NCBI RefSeq assembly: GCF_001039355.2
Contig: NW_019773599.1
Location: forward strand, 7,533-71,532
Direction of reading: 5' to 3'
Length of the DNA stretch: 64,000 bases
Origin: Lingula anatina
Lineage: Eukaryota > Brachiopoda > Lingulata > Lingulida > Lingulidae
Position 1 is the first letter of the stretch. The number at the start of each line of letters is the position of its first letter. The notes beneath the pieces were generated by a model. The model saw only the letters and a program-made list of their open reading frames with translations. It did no database searches and was not told the origin of the DNA. Made by a program: the position numbers and the translations under genes. Of the stretch, positions 49,201-60,002 are shown in pieces.

Positions 49201-51026
49201 CCAGCAGGTTAGTAGGTGGAAATAACGGCGAGACCCGGAAAAGAAGCAAGTCCAGCCAAAGGAAGACTTCTTCTTTGATGACAGATGGAAGAAACGGTCA
49301 AATCCGGAAAAGAGGAAAGACCAGCCAAGGCAAGATATCCAACCTGCCTTTAAAAAGCAGTAAGATCCAGAACAGAGGCAAAACCAACCAAAAAATGTAT
49401 ACCCCGCCTTTTGCGACAAAGGAAAAAAACAGGAACAGAGGAAAATCCAACCATGGAAGCATTTCAATTCTGACAGCTGGAAAACCCTCAACCATGCAAT
49501 ATGGAGGCAACACCAACCGGGGAGGCATTCCTGCTCTGTCTTTGGCGACAATTGGAAAAGTCAAAACGGTTTCGAAAAAAGACCAGGGCAAGAAGAATTA
49601 TGTTCCTATATTCCCCTTGGAGAGAGGCGGAAAACCCGTGAAGATCCAGAAAAGAGGCAGGACCAGCCAGGGTCAAGTTGCTATAGTTGCTGCTATAGAA
49701 TCGTTAAAAAGCGCTAGTATCCAGAGGAAGGACAAGACTAGCACCTTAGAAAGAGAGATCCGGAAAAGAAGCAGGGCCAATCAAAGGAAGATTTCAGGCG
49801 GAAAATCCTCGAGTATCCAATATGGAAGCAACACCAACCAAGGAACTATCTTGACAAGTGGAAAACCCTCCGCCATTCAATACAACACCAACCAGGGAAA
49901 TTACGGCGAGACCCAGAAGAGAAGCAGTAGCAGTCAAAGAACGATTTCTATTTTGCATCTAGCGACAGGTGGAAAAGCAAGTAAAATCCATAACAGAGGC
50001 AAGACCAACGAAGGTAAGCAATATATCCCGTCTTCTGTGGCAGATAGAAATATCAGGAAGAGAAGCAAGCCCAACCAGGAAAAGGTCTCTATTCTGCATT
50101 TGTTGACAGGTGGAAAAAAGGATAGTAAGCAGGACAAGAACAACCAAAGGAGGGTGCCAACAGAGGGTGTGGCGAAAGGTGCACCGCATAGCAAGACCCT
50201 GCAGGTAGGCAAAACTAACAAGAAACAGATTCACGTGAAGACTGTCGCAGGAGGCCGCATAGTGGCATTCAAACGAGATGTGCCTGCAGCAAGTAAGCCA
50301 CAGGCTCTTGACACTTCTATTGTAAAAGTTAAATCAAAGGGATTGTCTTCAGTCATAGGAAGTGGTTCACAAAACGTAAATGCTTCTTATGGATCGTTGA
50401 CTCTGCAAGGAGTGGCCAACCCAAATGTCAATGGAACATACCTGTTAATTGGCAGTTATGGATCTGACTCTAGCAAGGGTGTAAGTGTCCGATGGGTTCG
50501 TCATGACACAGTGTTTCCCTTCACCAGCTACTCCACTGGCAAAAACCCAAATTCTGACGGTCACCTAAAACCTCAGCCACCTGGCACTTCAGACCGGAGC
50601 TTCACACCGCAAAAACTTGTTACAATGTTAATGTTAAGAAGTGGTTCACAAAATGAAACTGCCTCTGACAAATCATTACACGTACAGCATGTCGCTAAAC
50701 CGCATGTCAATGAATCAAAATTGATGGCCGTTGTTAATGGATTGTTAAATGCCCAACGAATCGCTGTTCCGTATGTCAATGAATCAGGAATCAATGATGA
50801 TGGTGATGAAGGTTCAGGTTATTCCGATGGCCCAGATACACCACTCACATATGTCACTGATGCCCCTGCAGTCGGCGTTGGGCACGAAGAGTCAGATTCA
50901 TCCATTTCTGCTAAGACATCAGGGTTCGTGGAGAACATGATTCCAGGCACCCTGTATGCGTCCGGTAACAAGGCAGGAAGCATAATGTACAGGGTACCTC
51001 GGAATAGCGAGGAAAGAAGCCGTTAG
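46290..51026 (+). CDS. Large secreted repeat protein, 32 x 22-residue QYGGN repeats
   Basis: One open frame of 1578 residues. Residues 1-19 form a signal peptide (MAVPLQLALLVACAMSARA). A Pro/Gly/Ser-rich lead (20-201) follows. Residues 202-903 are 32 tandem units of the type QYGGNNNQGSVPILTGGKPS plus two residues: 31 of 66 bp and one of 60 bp, 46893-48998. Early units alternate between an NQVVLPILP type and an NQGSVPPLTG type; later ones are more uniform. Residues about 904-1360 are strongly basic (RKRSK, KRGRTNQG) and contain diverged copies of the same unit. The C-terminal 200 residues are more complex and acidic, with N-glycosylation sequons (NAS, NGT, NES). No enzyme domain is seen. A likely extracellular structural protein; the family is not recognised. 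A poly(A) signal is at 51263. Confidence 0.9.
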   Translation: MAVPLQLALLVACAMSARATFLPASPPFNPYPGLNGPAPPSQLVTEIDLGFIPFFPTGPLDTGFGASPGNLNKDPRLIPGAASRRVNTGAVNSAGSGQKLGLSRTSTFGASAAGNANTVPNGLPPVVPQTSASSQNAYTARFLGMQRSGTVRRPDRSQVNQANMANMRRSPVFRRVSEVPFISKGSIPAQPLATGGKSITMQYTDNTNQGSLPPITGATSRSSQYGGNANQVVLPILPARKPPTLQYGGNTNQGSVPPLTGRKSLTGQYGGNNNQVVLPILPARKPPTSQYGGNTNKVALPVLPGGKPPNIQYGGNTNQGSLPPITGATSRSSQYEGNANQVVLPILPGGKPPNIQYGGNTNQGSVPPLTGPKSLTNQYRGNANQVVFPILPGGNPPTSQYGGNTNQVVLPILPARKPPTIQYGDNTNQGSVPPLIGAKSPTSQYGDNANQVHTPILTGGKSLTSQYGVNTNQGSIPTLTGGKSSIIQYGSNSNQGYVPNLTGGRPSTSQYGGNIYQGSVPILTGGKPSTGQYGGNINMGSVRPLTSAPTSQYGGKANQVYVPILTDGKSPTSQYGGNNNQGSVPILTGGKPSTNQYGGNNNQGSVPILTGGKPSTNQYGGNIDQGSVPTLTGEKPSTNQYEGNIYQGSVPILTVGKPSTSQYGSNTNQGSVPILTGGKPSTNLYGDNNDQGSVPILRGGKPPTNQYGSNTNQGSVPILTGGKPFTNQYGGKGNQVHVPILSGGKSPTSQYGGNNNQGSVPIFPGVKPSTNQYGGNIDQGSIPILTGGKPSTSQYGGNINQGSVPILTGGKPSISQYGGNINQGSVPIFTGRKPSTSQYGGNNHQGSVPILTVGKPSTSQYGSNTNQGSVPIFPGVKPSTNQYGGNINQGGVPIPPGGKPSSSQYGGINKKASVPALSLPTAGKVRKVSIIDQDKKKYVALPPLVKGGKPVKVHKRGRTNQGQVALERNKSSRLVGGNNGETRKRSKSSQRKTSSLMTDGRNGQIRKRGKTSQGKISNLPLKSSKIQNRGKTNQKMYTPPFATKEKNRNRGKSNHGSISILTAGKPSTMQYGGNTNRGGIPALSLATIGKVKTVSKKDQGKKNYVPIFPLERGGKPVKIQKRGRTSQGQVAIVAAIESLKSASIQRKDKTSTLEREIRKRSRANQRKISGGKSSSIQYGSNTNQGTILTSGKPSAIQYNTNQGNYGETQKRSSSSQRTISILHLATGGKASKIHNRGKTNEGKQYIPSSVADRNIRKRSKPNQEKVSILHLLTGGKKDSKQDKNNQRRVPTEGVAKGAPHSKTLQVGKTNKKQIHVKTVAGGRIVAFKRDVPAASKPQALDTSIVKVKSKGLSSVIGSGSQNVNASYGSLTLQGVANPNVNGTYLLIGSYGSDSSKGVSVRWVRHDTVFPFTSYSTGKNPNSDGHLKPQPPGTSDRSFTPQKLVTMLMLRSGSQNETASDKSLHVQHVAKPHVNESKLMAVVNGLLNAQRIAVPYVNESGINDDGDEGSGYSDGPDTPLTYVTDAPAVGVGHEESDSSISAKTSGFVENMIPGTLYASGNKAGSIMYRVPRNSEERSR
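46893..48998 (+). repeat. 66-bp coding minisatellite, 32 units
   Basis: Thirty-one units of 66 bp plus one of 60 bp sum to exactly the 2106 bp observed, so no unit has lost frame. Long antisense frames across this block are by-products of the repeat and are not annotated. Confidence 0.95.
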
Positions 51027-51262
51027 CTCTGACCAAACCGTGCCCTCTGTGCCCGTGAATAGAACTTGATCAAACCTCATTGTAGCACCAGCTTTTACAA
51101 CAGAATTTACCTCTGACTTTCTTTTTTTTCTTATTCATTTAAAATTAAAAATTTTCTCTCTTTTTGGGTTCATGTTTTCTTATTACCCAACGGGATTAGT
51201 GTAGTAATTACCTTTGCCCTGTGCACGCGTTGTCCAACCTCGAGCCTATTTACGGCGGTGGT

Positions 51263-51268
51263 AATAAA
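51263..51268 (+). terminator. Poly(A) signal after the large repeat-protein gene
   Basis: AATAAA 237 nt after the stop codon at 51026. Another AATAAA lies near 51511. Confidence 0.55.
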
Positions 51269-51519
51269 GCTACGCCAAAAACACATTTACTTAGATTATT
51301 TTGTAACACAATGCGTTGGCAAAGCGGTATGACAATAGGCGTCACCTCTACTGCATTCAGCATCAATTTTGCTGGGAAGATGGGTATTGTGTTAGAAAAT
51401 ACATTAAGAATAAAAAAATCCCGAGCATTAATCTAATATTAGGATCGTGTCTCTTGATCAGTTTTAGTTAACAGTTAAAAAATGAATAACATTACACTCT
51501 CTTTTATCTGAAATAAAAT

Positions 51520-53955
51520 GCCATAACTTTGAATGATGTCAGTTTATTTTTTATTGGATGATTTGAATCAAGTAATGGATCGGTCGATGGTTTTGAATGA
51601 GAGAAATCGTTTTTACCTTTCTTAACCTGCTGTCGAGCGCCTGCAGTGACTTAAAAGGTATTTTCCTTAGAGTACGCTTTCCAAGCTCGTAGTTAAAACT
51701 TACTCCCTGCTCTTGCCTTTGCAGTTCTGTCCACGTGCCACATACGCCGGGTGTGGGATAGGTGCGCGCACCCCTCAACTTCTTTAAGCAAAATGCATAC
51801 TTATATCCAACTGAATATTAATTAAGTCGAGGTCCGTGACCCATGTCAAGCATTGCTTAAATTCAAGTGCACAATTTTGCCGTTATCCCCCTCTGCGTTG
51901 CTAATTCATCTTTATATTAATGGGTCTTTAACCCCCGCATCTTGAAGGTTTCAAACGTTTTCTAAATTTCATCTATCACCGTAATTTAATTCAAGCAACC
52001 AAATTTTTAGATATGGCAATATTATAAGATCTTAAAACTTTAAATGTCAAAAAATATGTTCGTGCGCATGTGTTTTATGCATTGCTAATTGACAGAATAT
52101 TGCTTCTTTTAAGTTACAATATGGTCTTATATTTCTCCTTTCTGTAAGTCCCCTTGAAACTGCAACAGAAGCAACTCCTAACGGATAAAAATCTTATCAA
52201 GATAACCCCCCCTCCTCAAACATAGATAGTGCAGTACTGTCAAGTCTTTTGACAAGGCTAAAATCTGCATATTAGGACTACATCTCAAAGTAGTTTTGGG
52301 AAACCGTTATTGAAAAAAGAAATATACATGTAGAATAAAAAATACACAAATAAAGACCTGTCATTGGACGAAAAATAGCGTGCTTGATATAATTTTCCTA
52401 CGAGGAAGTGCAGCGGTGGGTGGTTACTGTCAGCATCACAATTAGTCTATCTCGTAGGGGAAAAAAATACACTTTTATTTAGGAATGCAGCAGATAAGAA
52501 GAAAATAACCCCCTTTAGACTCCACGCATAAATTACGGTCCAAAAAGCGATAAGGAACCACCAATATTAGCGGGAATCGGAGACTGTCGTCTGCCTGGCG
52601 TTAATTTTCCATTAACTTGAAAAGATTTTGGTAAATGACTTCTTAAATGCTTTTTTATTTTTCATTAAGCTACGAAATTGTTGCTGTGGTCTGAAACACT
52701 TTTTATTCCTGCCTAAAACTGGGTGGTTTTTATGGGGCTTCCATTTATTTGTCTTGGAAGTGGACAAAGTTTTGATGGGAATACGGATAATTCAGGCATT
52801 ATTTTTGAGAATACGAGAAATGGGGAGGCATAAATTCAACGTGCACAGCCCCCACCCATTAATACTTTCACGTTGTCTGATGCTGTCGGCTCTCACGCCT
52901 TTTGGACCTTTTTGCCAAGCATGCGTAAATTTATTCCCAGGCCGTATTAGATTGAACAATGTTACGTTCATTCTCAAGAATTTTACATTTTATTTTACGT
53001 TTCGTCCCTGTCTTCGAGTATGCATTTCTCCAAAAACACACTATTTTTTTTCAATTATTTTAATGCTTTGTACCTAAACTAGAGCAACTTTTGTAGAAAT
53101 AAAGCCGGAAAAAGATTTTATATACACATGTACGTGAACGTGAGGCACGGATGTTTGCTCGTTCTTTAACTCTTAAACTATGTATTTGGAATGCTTCCGT
53201 GGTGACTTTTTTCCGTCAGGGGGAGACAGTAGCACTTACTGTGCCTCAATTATTGAAACTCTATTTCAAGACGTGAAGTTGCCAAATTACTATCTGATTT
53301 TGTCCTAGTTGACAGGCATTTGCTCATCTTCATTGTACCCTTCATTACATGCCATGTCGGTACGCCAGCGGAGATATTAGCTTGGTGATCACCGTTCAGA
53401 TCTTGACGTCCTCGTATTGAGGATCACTTTAAACGTTCTGTACTCTTTTGTCTCAGTTCACACTGTGGCATCGTTTATGGGAACGCCCTAATTTTAGTGT
53501 CTCGTTAACAGGAAGCAGTCCGGGTCACACGCAATTGCCACTTGTCACAATGTCACAACGTTTCTGAAATGATATGAGGGCAAAACCATCAGATTCATGA
53601 CGTAAAGGGGGTTTTTAACAAATGGATGACATCATTAGACACGTTAAACATTTTAACATTTGATAATCCAATAAACTTATAGCCTGTAAAGGATGTAGGC
53701 TGAGGAAAGGGGATACAGAGAAAAAGATACTTTTGAAACAAATTTGGGAGAAGGGTCTTTATAAAGTTTTAGCCTTTTCCTTTCTCTTAGTTCATCAAAA
53801 GTCTTAATTTTCCTTCAGCCATCGTCTAAAATTAGTGCCACAAATGGCGGTACAAATGACCTGCTTTCATGTATTGTTTTTGTCGTGTTAAGAGGGTAGA
53901 AGTTTTAAGTTTTTTTTCATAATTTTACATTTAATATGGAGATAATTGCATCCCT
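51520..53955. other. Intergenic, no supported gene
   Basis: AT-rich DNA between the convergent genes at 46290 (+) and 54006 (-). A 149-codon open frame at 52628-53077 has ordinary AT-driven composition (Phe/Leu/Ile), no signal-peptide pattern typical of this locus and no domain, so it is not called. Confidence 0.5.
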
Positions 53956-54005
53956 GTTTTATTACCTTTTTATTCCTGTCATCTGTCTCTTGGATAGCAA
54001 CGCGA

Positions 54006-55345
54006 TTATCCCTTGTAGCCTGGGGCTCCGTAACCCAGGTAACCGTTCCCATAGTTACCAGCCTTGATCCCGACGCCATAGTGTCCTCCTAGGTAGTAAG
54101 TTCGTGCATACGGCTCATACCCTCCGCCATATCCTAGGTCATGACCATAGCCATATTCGCCTTTGAGACCAGCTCCGTAGGGGCCGTACATACCGCCGTG
54201 TCCGCCCTTATATCCGGCGCCGTACGCTGAATGCGGGTACGGAGAGTACTTGTATTGCATTGGCTGTTTGGTCTCGTAATGGCCGCCACCGTGCGCCCAG
54301 TAAGGGGGTGGGGCTCCGTAAAAGGGTTTTTGATAGGGCATGGGGGGAGAGGAGTGGAAATATTTCTTTGGTGGTAGAGGGGGAGGGGGGTAATAAGGTT
54401 GAGGTATGGGGATGATGGGAGCCGGCGTGACATTGTTATTATTATTATTGTTGTTGACAGTTGGGAAATGTTTACCGTAGTCGATGAAATAACGAAATCT
54501 GCGATAACTGTGTTTTTTTGCTTCGTTGTCTTTGTATTCCGGGTCTAAGGGTTCCTTGTCTTTGTAACCGTACTTGAAGTAATCTGGATAGGAGTAGTCT
54601 ATAGACTTAGATAGGCCGTACAGCGGGGGTGGGGCTACTGGAGGGCCGTAGTCAGGGTAGGAGTAGTCTGGTAAAGGACCTGCCGGCAAATGATAGGCAG
54701 TGGTCAGCGACATAATGGACAATGCGGACATCACCGCTGCCACAACCTTACTGGACAGTCCTGTAATTACATAAAGGTGAACATTTATTAATGCAGCTGA
54801 CATGTTCACGTATCCAAGCAGACACAGGCACGCGCGCGAACGCACACACACACACACACGCACACGCACACACACACACGCACGCACGCACGCACGAGGT
54901 CAAGTGAAAGCGACAGACAGGAATACTGTTTTCACTACCTGTATACATGCACTTAATTCATAATTTAATTAGAACTAAATTTTATGAAATCATAACATAT
55001 CCACTAAAATTTTAGTCCTATAGCAGCCGAATCTTTAATAAGATTAATTGATAAGAATATCCTAGGAACCATCAAACTAACTTGTTTAATGGATGCTAGA
55101 TTGAACCAATTATTTCACCGATCTGAAAATGCATTAATATGAGCCAAAAGAATGATATGCTTCTAATTTGACATACTCTATTATGGGCCACAATGAAAGA
55201 CAATGAAAAAGACATCAAAATCAATAAAGATTAAATAGAAGAAAATCAACATTTTGGTTCTTTGAATACGTAGAAAAAGAAATGTTAAAATTCAACGTTT
55301 TAAGAACGCTGGATAATTACCAAGGGTTCCCATGCCGGCGACCAT
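54006..55345 (-). CDS. Secreted Gly/Tyr/Pro-rich protein ending Tyr-Lys-Gly
   Basis: Two coding exons on the minus strand. Exon 1 is 55345-55321 (25 nt, MVAGMGTL plus one base, donor G|GTAATT). Exon 2 is 54760-54006 (acceptor TTACAG). Phases fit, giving 259 residues. The signal peptide runs to about residue 30 (SSKVVAAVMSALSIMSLTTA). The mature part has PDYSYPDYGPP and a DYSYPDYFKYGYK block, a tract of eight Asn encoded by an AAT/AAC repeat, a Pro-rich stretch (PYYPPPPLPPKKY), then Gly/Tyr repeats (GGHYG, GYGHDLGYGGGY) and the end GAPGYKG. The open frame continues upstream into a CA-repeat intron; I reject that extension because an acceptor and an in-phase ATG exon exist. A likely structural extracellular protein, family not recognised. 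Confidence 0.78.
54840..54896. repeat. CA/CG-rich microsatellite in the intron of the 54006 gene
   Basis: CA dinucleotides interrupted by CG (CACACG, then CACGCACG units), 80-135 nt upstream of the minus-strand acceptor. Confidence 0.9.
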
Positions 55346-55459
55346 ACCAATCCGCTCAAAACTGTCCAGCACCAGGCGTTGTGTTCCTTAGTCCTCTTCA
55401 AGTCAACAATATGAACGCTTATCCTATCTTATTTGGGCAGGCAGTATAAAACTTTATCG

Positions 55460-57180
55460 GCATTTCATTAATTTGAATTTAATACAGGGAAATGTCAAAG
55501 CCTTTTTTAGCGAATACTTTTTTCTTTAGATGCTGGTGTCACGGTTAACGCCTCGTAATTGCTAATTGATATGTAATCTTTTATCATTCTTTGACCTCTC
55601 ACCTTAAAGGTCATTGTGGTGTCGTACTTTTTGTCCAGAAATTCACATATTTCGAAATATTTTGACGATGATGATGCCCCTGTTTCTTAACGTTCACACA
55701 GTTTTACTCATAGATATTGGATACATGTACATGCGTAGTATCGATAACAGGACGAATTTGAATGCATTTTTTTTTCTCAAAGCAAACATTTCGATACATC
55801 GAGATAAAAAGTTTTTAGGAAAAAATGCAGTCAGTTATTTTTTATTAATCTTTGTTAAAAGTACACTATACGCGTTTGAAACATTTGAAATTAAATAATT
55901 AAGTAGAAATGATATAAAACATTGAATTTAAGGGCAGGGAAGGATCAAGTTTTAATTTGTGGTAGAAGAATTTCTTAAAGGTGAAAATCGATTTGGCGCG
56001 AATATCTCTGATGAGATAACTTTGAGTTGAATATTACCGTGTGTATCTTTGTCCTGCTCAGACTGCTCAGAGTTGAAAAAAAGAAGAATTTGCGAGGAAA
56101 AAATAAAGCGTATGGTATAAAAAAACAGTTGATGAGAAAGTATATCTGAAATATAGAAATTAAAGGATAAAAGAGCCATTCCAAAGTTAAAAACTGCTTT
56201 TTATCATAATGCGCCAAATCAGAATGAAATTAACACCGCGTAACAAAGGTTTTGATCTTTTTAACATGCAACAAGTTGTAGATTTTTTAAATCAGGACGC
56301 ACAGCTCATTTTCGTGAAGCGTTTCAGTTGAAAGCAGTTTGTGGTTTTCTCAGCACGTTTGGTTCGTGCCGTGGTTTGACACAGGGTGGATTAGGTTGAA
56401 CTACATATGATAACGAAGGCAGCTGGGTACTTGATTTATCTAGATACCTCGCTTGTCAAATTAATAAAAAAGTTAAAGTAAAACTGAAGTATGTCTTACT
56501 TTCTAAATAGTTAAGGCAGGCGTTCAAGAGGAAGATAATGTAACGATTTTATGAGACGAAATTATAGGGCGCCAACTCTGGAGTTAAGATTTTACGTGGA
56601 CGTTAGCTAATGACACGGCTTAGTTATCAAAAATTGAAAGTGAATAATGATTATATTTATCAATATGACTAACTTTGCACAGACCACGTTAAGGAAATTC
56701 TGAAAATGTAAACTGCACTGCATTATTAACTGACAGAAAAGGGGTTTGCACGTCGCTTTGTTTTCGGTAAAAGATGAAATATCGGGTGCTCACTAGGTGG
56801 TGGCGAGAGAAAAAAATTCAAGTAATAATGACACGAGCATAAATGTCGTCGACAAGGCATATTTATTCACTGGCCTTAAAATAAGTTTGAAACATTTACT
56901 GTAATATTGACTAAGCGTAATGACTTTATCTCTACATTCGTGTACGCTGATGGCTGTAGATCTCCTCGTCATAGCTTCCAGTGTATTCTACAGCAGGTTA
57001 AATGTCTTTGTAAGATGGTTTTGTAGCAGCAATATGCTTTACTATATTCTACAGCATGTTCAACATTGAGGACTATTTCAAGGGTAGGGCATTATTGGTT
57101 AATGAGTTTGAAAAACAGTTAAACATTAAAGCGAAAGAGTTATAAAAAACGGCGATTTCACATCCTCAAAGTAGGCTCGT
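55460..57180. other. Intergenic, no supported gene
   Basis: Upstream of the minus-strand gene starting at 55345 and downstream of the one ending at 57465. Low-grade frames only. The right part should hold the 3'UTR end of the 57465 gene, whose terminal exon begins at 57277. Confidence 0.5.
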
Positions 57181-57464
57181 CAACAATGCCATAGGAATGT
57201 TAGTATCTCTTTGTAGGTGAAGATGCAGTCCTCAGTTATTCTTGTTCTACGTTCTGGGCGTGAAACAAATCCGTGATCTGCAAACAAAATGAAGTAAGTT
57301 GCATGAACGAGGAATTATATGATGCTCCAAGGAAATATATATTTTTTTTTCGTAAAGAACAGCGGCCGTGGTAAATAACTGTTTCAAATGTTACATAGGC
57401 TTACCACAATGAAACAAAGCAATGCTGATGGCGAAATAAATACTGACCTTTTGTAAGGATCCGC

Positions 57465-57812
57465 CTACAGATAGAGAGCAGAGAAGTTAGGGTATCCGTA
57501 ATTGTACGGCCCGTACCCAGGAATACCATATGCCGGGTATCCCACTCCAGGATAGGCTGTCCCGGGGTACACGTATCCCGTCACTGGGTATCCTGTCCCG
57601 GGGTATCCTGTCCCGGGATATCCCGTCCCGGGGTATCCTGTCCCAGGATATCCCGTCACTGGGAAACCATATTGTGAGTATATCGGCGGCTGCAAGCCAT
57701 ATGGGTCCCCGGGGTATGGCACGCCAGGCCCAGGGAGATGCAAACAGAGTGAGAGGTCTAGGCACGACAGAACTAATAGAACGGAGACATAAACCCTCAG
57801 CAAGTAAAGCAT
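57465..57812 (-). CDS. Secreted GYPGT-repeat protein
   Basis: A 115-residue single-exon reading on the minus strand. The start at 57812 is chosen because it begins the hydrophobic signal peptide (MLYLLRVYVSVLLVLSCLDL, cleavage likely near SLC). The mature part has PGPGVPYPGDPYG, then about eight copies of a GYPGT-type pentapeptide (15-bp DNA repeat, about 57550-57665) with variants GYPVT, AYPGV and GYPAY, then PGYGPYNYGYPNF and the end SALYL. A 3'UTR intron starts 17 nt after the stop (57447 down to 57278, donor AAG|GTCAGT, acceptor TTTGCAG). The 17 nt between stop and donor would read ADPYK. The Gly-Tyr-Pro pentapeptide resembles elastomeric or shell-matrix repeats in general style; no family is named. 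Confidence 0.82.
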   Translation of the reverse strand: MLYLLRVYVSVLLVLSCLDLSLCLHLPGPGVPYPGDPYGLQPPIYSQYGFPVTGYPGTGYPGTGYPGTGYPGTGYPVTGYVYPGTAYPGVGYPAYGIPGYGPYNYGYPNFSALYL

Positions 57813-57873
57813 TTTGATTCGAAAATTGCAACGGTACCTTAAGTACCACAAAGATTGAACGGGTTTCAGTTTA

Positions 57874-57880
57874 ATTTATA
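57874..57880 (-). promoter_or_regulatory. TATA box of the GYPGT-repeat gene
   Basis: Minus-strand TATAAAT, 62 nt upstream of the ATG at 57812. It predicts a leader of about 35 nt. Confidence 0.6.
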
Positions 57881-57889
57881 GACTATGTT

Positions 57890-58440
57890 GGTGAAGGAGA
57901 GCCAGGGGCACCATGCAATTTATATATATATAGATATCGAGAAGGAAGTGAGTCACGCTTGTTATCACATTTATAATATTATGCTTTCTAGTACACAAAG
58001 GCGTTGCTCCACCCACATCAGGCAGTTTTTAAGGCTAATTATAAGAAGCTGACACGAGGTCGCTGGACTAAAAGCGTTTGCTATGCTCATGTTAGCTATT
58101 ATCAAATAAAATATAGTATAACACGATATCGTTCACAGCGTTTATTTCATTGTTTTAGAAAAAACCTATATTTGTCTAGCATGATATGTTAATAAAATTA
58201 CAATCGATGAAGTCATGAATCATGAGAAAACGGCTGAACTATATTTAATATGTCAATGAAGATAATTTTTGTTGAAAAGGACATATTTATGCTCGCAAAC
58301 CTTCACCTTTGTCATATACTGATAATAATAGTTCATGGCAAAATTCAAAATAGATGTAATAAAGATTTTCTTCAAACTATTGACAAGTTGGGAAATGAAT
58401 GGACGGTTGATTATACGAGGCATGACCAAACTCTTCCCTG
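57890..58440. other. Intergenic between divergent secreted-protein genes
   Basis: AT-rich, with a short TA run near 57922-57933. It separates the minus-strand 57465 gene from the plus-strand 58447 gene and so should contain both promoters; only the minus-strand TATA is clear. Confidence 0.45.
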
Positions 58441-58446
58441 GCAAAA

Positions 58447-58771
58447 ATGGCAAGATCTCATGGAGTAGGGGTCCTGATGGCAGCCCTTGTGGTGCTACTG
58501 GCGTTCCCTGTGGGGAAGACAGAATATGGAGACACATATGGGTATAAATACGATGCTAGTCTGCGTATACTCCCGCTTTCATGGTTACACCCAGACCAGA
58601 TCTGGACCCTATTTCTATAGTGGCAATGTACAGTATATGTACAGCAAGGTACCTTTAGACAACCGGCCGTCGATTTACAGTAATCCGCTCATTTTCAGTG
58701 GGCTGCAATTTTACAGCCAACCGCCAATGCTACCTACATGTACGTACCCTCCGATACCATATAAGGGGTAG
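58447..58771 (+). pseudogene. Secreted Tyr/Pro-rich protein gene with an apparent frameshift
   Basis: The ATG at 58447 opens a signal peptide (MARSHGVGVLMAALVVLLAF) followed by EYGDTYGYKYDASLR. That frame stops at about 58620. A second frame, offset by one base, carries the expected mature sequence: YTQTRSGPYFYSGN, MYSKVPLDNRPSIYS, FYSQPP and the C-terminus YPPIPYKG, with stop at 58769-58771. The switch lies at about 58555-58590, with no usable intron there in matching phase. The span is 325 nt, consistent with one inserted base, so it is either a recent pseudogene or a sequence error. A possible 3'UTR intron begins 25 nt after the stop (donor 58797 GTAAGT, acceptor ending 59154), the same design as its neighbours. 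Confidence 0.65.
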
Positions 58772-59154
58772 ATAAGTTATTGTGCATACTAAATATGTAA
58801 GTTGCGTTCACGAAGTTCACGATACTGAATTTAATTTAGCTCTTAGCGTTTTTCTATGAGATGAATGCCCATTTTTAAATGTCAACTGATAAAATTACGA
58901 ATTATACAAAAAATGAGTACATCAGAGAAGAGGGGGCTGTTTGAATGAATGAATGAAGCTTGAACGCAATCTTAAATAGCAAGGGCTTTATACAGTCTAA
59001 AGGAAAGTGTTGCCGGGAGCCCCGAAGGAAGGTCAGACAGACCAGCCGGCCATTTAAAAGCGCGGCGTAGAAAAATATGTGCTTCATTGTGTGTAATCTC
59101 CTACATCATGTAGTACATAAAGACCGATATTTTGACATCATTATGACGTTTCAG

Positions 59155-59740
59155 GTGGGTGAACCTATGGATATCTTCAGAGGACTCATTGACAGAAAGA
59201 TACAATAGAATTGATATAGGTGCACTGATCAATAATGGTTTTCTCAAACCTAAACCTTAGTTCCAAAATAGAAGGAGCTTTGCTTTTGTATGAAGGCATA
59301 TTTGCGATAGATGCCTCCAACACAATAGATGGAATAAGATTACAACAAGTTTACAACATTTGTGGAATAAATATTTTCAATGTCTGGGATGATTAGAACG
59401 GACATCTACGTAACCATATAGGTGTCTAAAATTCAATACATTGTGCGGACTAATGTTCCTTTATTGAACGAGACTATATATACGAGATAAACAAATGGTT
59501 GTGGTTCATCTTATTTTTTGCCACTGCTTAGATTTCTTTTGTCAGTAAAGGGCAATGTATTTGTCATACAATCTATTTCATTATTGTTCCAAATTGTAAC
59601 CCTGACCGCTTGTCCATAAATGATACGCAAGTCAAGAATGTCAATGTTTTTTGTTCGCCTGAGTTCAAGCGTCTTTATCATCATGGCCGAAAATTGTACA
59701 ATGTATTGCTTTTGCGAGCCTTTGAAATAGAACTTCAGAG
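59155..59740. other. 3' flanks of two converging secreted-protein genes
   Basis: Contains the inferred 3'UTR exon of the 58447 gene (from 59155) and, on the other strand, the likely 3'UTR of the 60003 gene. No independent coding gene is supported. Confidence 0.4.
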
Positions 59741-60002
59741 GAGTCATCCGTAGAAGTCATCTGTAGTATAGTCGTTCTGGTCAAAGCCGCTGGTTTCTAG
59801 GCACCTAAAAGTACAAAAATATATAAGTGCGTGAAAAATAAAAAGTACATTCTTAATTTGGGAAATGGCTATATTATTAATGACTGATCTTAGTTTTAGT
59901 CGTATTGAAAGATATTTGTATATTTTCATGCCAACAAAATCTGGCTATCGCTTCTCCTCCTTATATCTTAAACCGCAGTCAATAATTACCTTGGGACAAA
60001 TT

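Noticed and set aside
52628-53077. 149-codon plus-strand ORF
   Set aside because: It is AT-driven Phe/Leu/Ile-rich composition without a signal peptide, domain, TATA or splice support.
54761-54887. Upstream extension of the Gly/Tyr gene through a Cys/Val/Arg stretch
   Set aside because: The extension is translated CA microsatellite. An acceptor at 54761 and an in-phase ATG exon at 55345-55321 explain the start better.
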